A stretch of 53,536 bases of DNA from NCBI GenBank assembly GCA_020720385.1, contig DYOR01000006.1, positions 1 through 53,536 on the forward strand. The letters are read 5' to 3'. The notes beneath the pieces are model-generated. The model saw nothing but the letters and a program-made list of their open reading frames with translations, searched no databases and had not been told where the DNA came from. Below are positions 53,510 through 53,536 of this stretch, piece by piece. Position 1 is the first letter of the stretch. Every line of letters starts with the position of its first letter. Position numbers and translations under genes: made by a program. This DNA comes from Rubrivivax sp. (GTDB lineage: Bacteria > Pseudomonadota > Gammaproteobacteria > Burkholderiales > Burkholderiaceae_C).

Positions 53510-53536
53510 CCCTGGAAAGAGTTTCATCGAATATCT

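Noticed and set aside
53297-53527. 76-codon frame on the minus strand near the right edge
   Set aside because: No similarity, no ribosome binding site near its ATG, and it runs through the AT-rich promoter-like region.

Overview
The window reads as chromosomal DNA of a high-GC betaproteobacterium, most likely Burkholderiales of the Rubrivivax/Leptothrix/Ideonella type. This rests on the very high GC, the gene order mltG-tmk-holB-pilZ-tatD, a DUF3138-type outer membrane protein, and complete ccm and nap gene sets. The organism assignment is inference from gene content, not a database match. I see no rRNA, tRNA, CRISPR array, prophage or transposase gene.

Left part (1-6.2 kb). A cidA/lrgA-type gene runs off the left edge. 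dusA is followed by mtnP, mtnA and a class II aldolase. With no mtnC/D/E beside them, these three resemble the MTA-to-DHAP shunt more than the full methionine salvage cycle. A DMT-family exporter lies on the opposite strand.

Polyamine region (about 4-22.6 kb, all minus strand). It holds an agmatinase, a hemerythrin-like protein, three class III aminotransferases (beta-alanine/omega type, SpuC type, GabT), and gamma-glutamylation enzymes (PuuA-like, PuuB-like, PuuC-like, PuuD-like). It also has a PotFGHI putrescine ABC importer, a DUF3138 outer membrane protein and a type III glutamine synthetase (GlnT-like). Together these could import putrescine and related amines and degrade them to GABA, succinate-level carbon and ammonium by two parallel routes. 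No dedicated regulator is encoded in this run. A 161-bp repeat with inverted ends sits between gabT and the GlnT-like gene.

Middle part (22.6-34.2 kb). Isocitrate lyase has a palindrome over its promoter. Next come a GntR/ABC exporter operon, a decayed thioesterase/acetyltransferase fusion gene, an ArsR-rhodanese regulator with a DsrE-like protein, ygfZ, and the housekeeping run mltG-tmk-holB-pilZ-tatD-ankyrin, ending with a small conserved-looking protein.

Respiratory part (34.2-53.5 kb). A full cytochrome c maturation operon, ccmABCDEFGHI, converges on a minus-strand periplasmic nitrate reductase cluster, napDAGHB, followed by three extra c-type cytochromes and a NapC-type quinol dehydrogenase. 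Divergent from napD is an octaheme cytochrome with seven CxxCH sites, one CxxCK site and a Tyr-x-Cys pair: the signature of octaheme nitrite reductase (ONR, the TvNiR family) rather than pentaheme NrfA. A FNR/DNR-like palindrome lies between the two. After a strong terminator follows a short CcmI/NrfG-like TPR protein and a DUF2249 protein. I read this as a compact module for nitrate reduction to ammonium in which Nap, ONR and the machinery for making c-type cytochromes are encoded side by side. It is the most interesting feature of the window.
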